A stretch of 64,000 nt of DNA, from contig CM070899.1 of assembly GCA_036417435.1 (NCBI GenBank), positions 315,001 to 379,000 on the forward strand, given 5' to 3'. Below are positions 62,533-64,000 of this stretch, piece by piece. The position numbers and the translations under genes were made by a program. A model generated the notes under the pieces. It was not told the origin of the DNA, did no database searches, and worked only from the letters and a program-made list of their open reading frames with translations. Origin of the DNA: Inia geoffrensis (taxonomy: Eukaryota > Chordata > Mammalia > Artiodactyla > Iniidae). Position 1 is the stretch's first letter; each line of letters opens with the position of its first letter.

Positions 62533-64000
62533 TATTTATTAATTTTTTTTAACATCTTTATTGGGTTAAAATTGCTCTACAATGGTGTGTCAGTTTCTAC
62601 TTTATAACAAAGTGAATCAGTTATACATATACACACGTTCATATATTTCTTCCCTCTTACGTTTCCCTCCCTCCCTCCCTCCTTTTCCCACCCCTCCAGG
62701 CGGTCACAAAGCACCGAGCCGATATCCCTGTGCCAAGCGGTTGCTTCCCATTAGCTATCTACCTTACATTTGTTAGTATATATATGTCCATGCCCCTCCC
62801 TCGCCCTCTCATAGCTCACCACTCCCCCTCTCCATATCCTCAAGTCCATTCTCCAGTAGGTCTGGGTCTTTATTCCTGTCTTACCCCTAGGTTCTTCATA
62901 GCATTTTTTTCCCTTAAATTCCATATATATGTGTTAGCATACGGTATTTGTCTTTGTCATTCTGACTTACTTCACTCTGTATGACAGACTCGAGGTTTAT
63001 CCACCTCATTACAAATAGCTCAATTTCGTTTCTTTTTAACGCTGAGTAATATTCCATTGTGTATATGTGCCACATCTTCTTTATCCATTCATCTGACGAT
63101 GGGCACTTAGGTTGTTTCCATCTCCGGGCTATTGTAAATAGAGCTGCGATGAACATTTTGGTACTTGCCTCTTTTTCAATTTTGGTTTTCTCAGGGTATA
63201 TGCCCAGTAGTGGGATTGCTGGCTCATATGGTAGTTCTGTTTTTAGTTTTTTAAGGAACCTCCATACTGTTCTCCATAGTGGCTGAACAAATTCACATTC
63301 CCACCAGCAGTGCAAGAGGGTTCCCTTTTCTCCACACCCTCTCCAGCATTTATTGTTTCTAGATTTTTTGATGATGGCCATTCTAACTGGTGTGAGATGA
63401 TATCTCATTGTAGTTTTGATTTGCATTTCTCTAATGATTAATGTTGTTGAGCATTCTTTCATGTGTTTGTTGGCAGTCTGCATATCTTCTTTGGAGAAAT
63501 GTCTATTTAGGTCTTCTGCCCATTTTTGGATTGGGTTGTTTGTTTTTTTATTATTGAGCTGCATAAGCTGCTTGTAAATTTTGGAAATTAATCCTTTGTC
63601 AGTTGCTTCATTTGCAAATATTTTCTCCCAGTCTGAGGGCTGTCTTTTGGTCTTGTTTATGGTTTCCTTTGCTGGGCAAAAGCTTTGAAGTTTCATTAGG
63701 TCCCATTTGTTTATTTTTGTTTTTATTTCCATTGCTCTAGAGGGTGGGTCAAAAAGGATCTTGCTGTGATTTATGTCAGAGAGTGTTCTGCCTATGTTTT
63801 CCTCTAAGAGTTTGATAGTTTCTGGCCTTACATTTAGGTCTTTAATCCATTTTGAGCTTATTTTTGTGTATGGTGTTAGGGAGTGATCTAAGCTCATACT
63901 TTTACATGTAGCTGTCCAGTTTTCCCAGCACCACTTATTGAAGAGGCTGTCCTTTCTCCACTGTATATTCCTGCCACCTTTATCAAAGATAAGGTGTCCA
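62533..64000 (-). mobile_element. LINE-1, antisense, 3' part
   Basis: Begins with a T-rich end ('ttaattttttttaacatc') that is the complement of the L1 tail. The 3' UTR (about 62540-62913) and ORF2 follow on the minus strand. The element runs off the window, so its length and target duplication cannot be seen. Confidence 0.93.
62914..64000 (-). CDS. LINE-1 ORF2 C-terminal region (partial)
   Basis: Minus-strand frame, open from the window edge to its stop at 62914, about 360 codons. It encodes the region after the reverse transcriptase, including the cysteine-rich C-terminal motif ([18 protein letters not shown]), '[11 protein letters not shown]' and 'AIPLLGIYP'. ORF2 protein nicks target DNA and reverse-transcribes L1 RNA. 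The first ATG at 63897 is internal; the frame continues upstream past the window. The lack of any stop suggests a fairly recent insertion, but activity cannot be judged from this part. Confidence 0.88.
   Translation of the reverse strand, partial: GHLIFDKGGRNIQWRKDSLFNKWCWENWTATCKSMSLDHSLTPYTKISSKWIKDLNVRPETIKLLEENIGRTLSDINHSKILFDPPSRAMEIKTKINKWDLMKLQSFCPAKETINKTKRQPSDWEKIFANEATDKGLISKIYKQLMQLNNKKTNNPIQKWAEDLNRHFSKEDMQTANKHMKECSTTLIIREMQIKTTMRYHLTPVRMAIIKKSRNNKCWRGCGEKGTLLHCWWECEFVQPLWRTVWRFLKKLKTELPYEPAIPLLGIYPEKTKIEKEASTKMFIAALFTIARRWKQPKCPSSDEWIKKMWHIYTMEYYSALKRNEIELFVMRWINLESVIQSEVSQNDKDKYRMLTHIYGI

Overview
The window is germline DNA from a mammalian immunoglobulin heavy-chain variable (IGHV) locus, most probably from a cetacean or a close cetartiodactyl relative. 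Nine V segments lie on the + strand: five clan III (IGHV3-type, mature start EVQLVESGG) and four clan II (start [16 protein letters not shown], like human IGHV4 and the main ruminant VH family). There are also three copies of a ruined clan II segment. Intact genes have a split leader, Ig-fold cysteines and tryptophan, and a 23-bp-spacer recombination signal (RSS; CACAGTG / ACACAAACC). A CHR-2-type tRNA-Glu SINE at 46.3-46.5 kb, older CHR-type SINEs and a cetartiodactyl-looking L1 support the host assignment. No D, J or constant exon is present, so the DJC region should lie beyond the right end.

The window is a tandem array of one amplicon of about 13-15 kb. Units are A (1-14350), B (14351-27948), C (27949-40891), D (40892-55790) and E (55791 to the right edge, truncated). 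The ancestral order in a unit is: dead clan II V, CTCF-like site, CHR SINE, about 4 kb spacer, IGHV3 gene with octamer and TATA, about 1.1 kb, a degenerate LTR-like element, a very conserved 151-bp island, clan II V gene, CTCF-like site, CA microsatellite.

Units differ by large lesions. A lacks about 0.37 kb and B about 1 kb of the first spacer. C lost the dead V and has 3.7 kb of retroviral plus L1 sequence in place of the promoter and leader of its IGHV3 gene, which is a pseudogene. D gained a young SINE. E lost its dead V by a 0.7-kb deletion that spared the CTCF-like site, and an L1 fills its right end.

Eight V segments look usable: IGHV3 in A, B, D and E, and clan II in A, B, C and D. 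The most interesting signals are three IGHV3 sites that pairwise show all four combinations (gene conversion or recombination between units), CTCF-like motifs at a constant offset from clan II RSSs, and the 151-bp island with only three variable sites among four copies. All identities and motif calls were read by eye; no alignment or database search was run.
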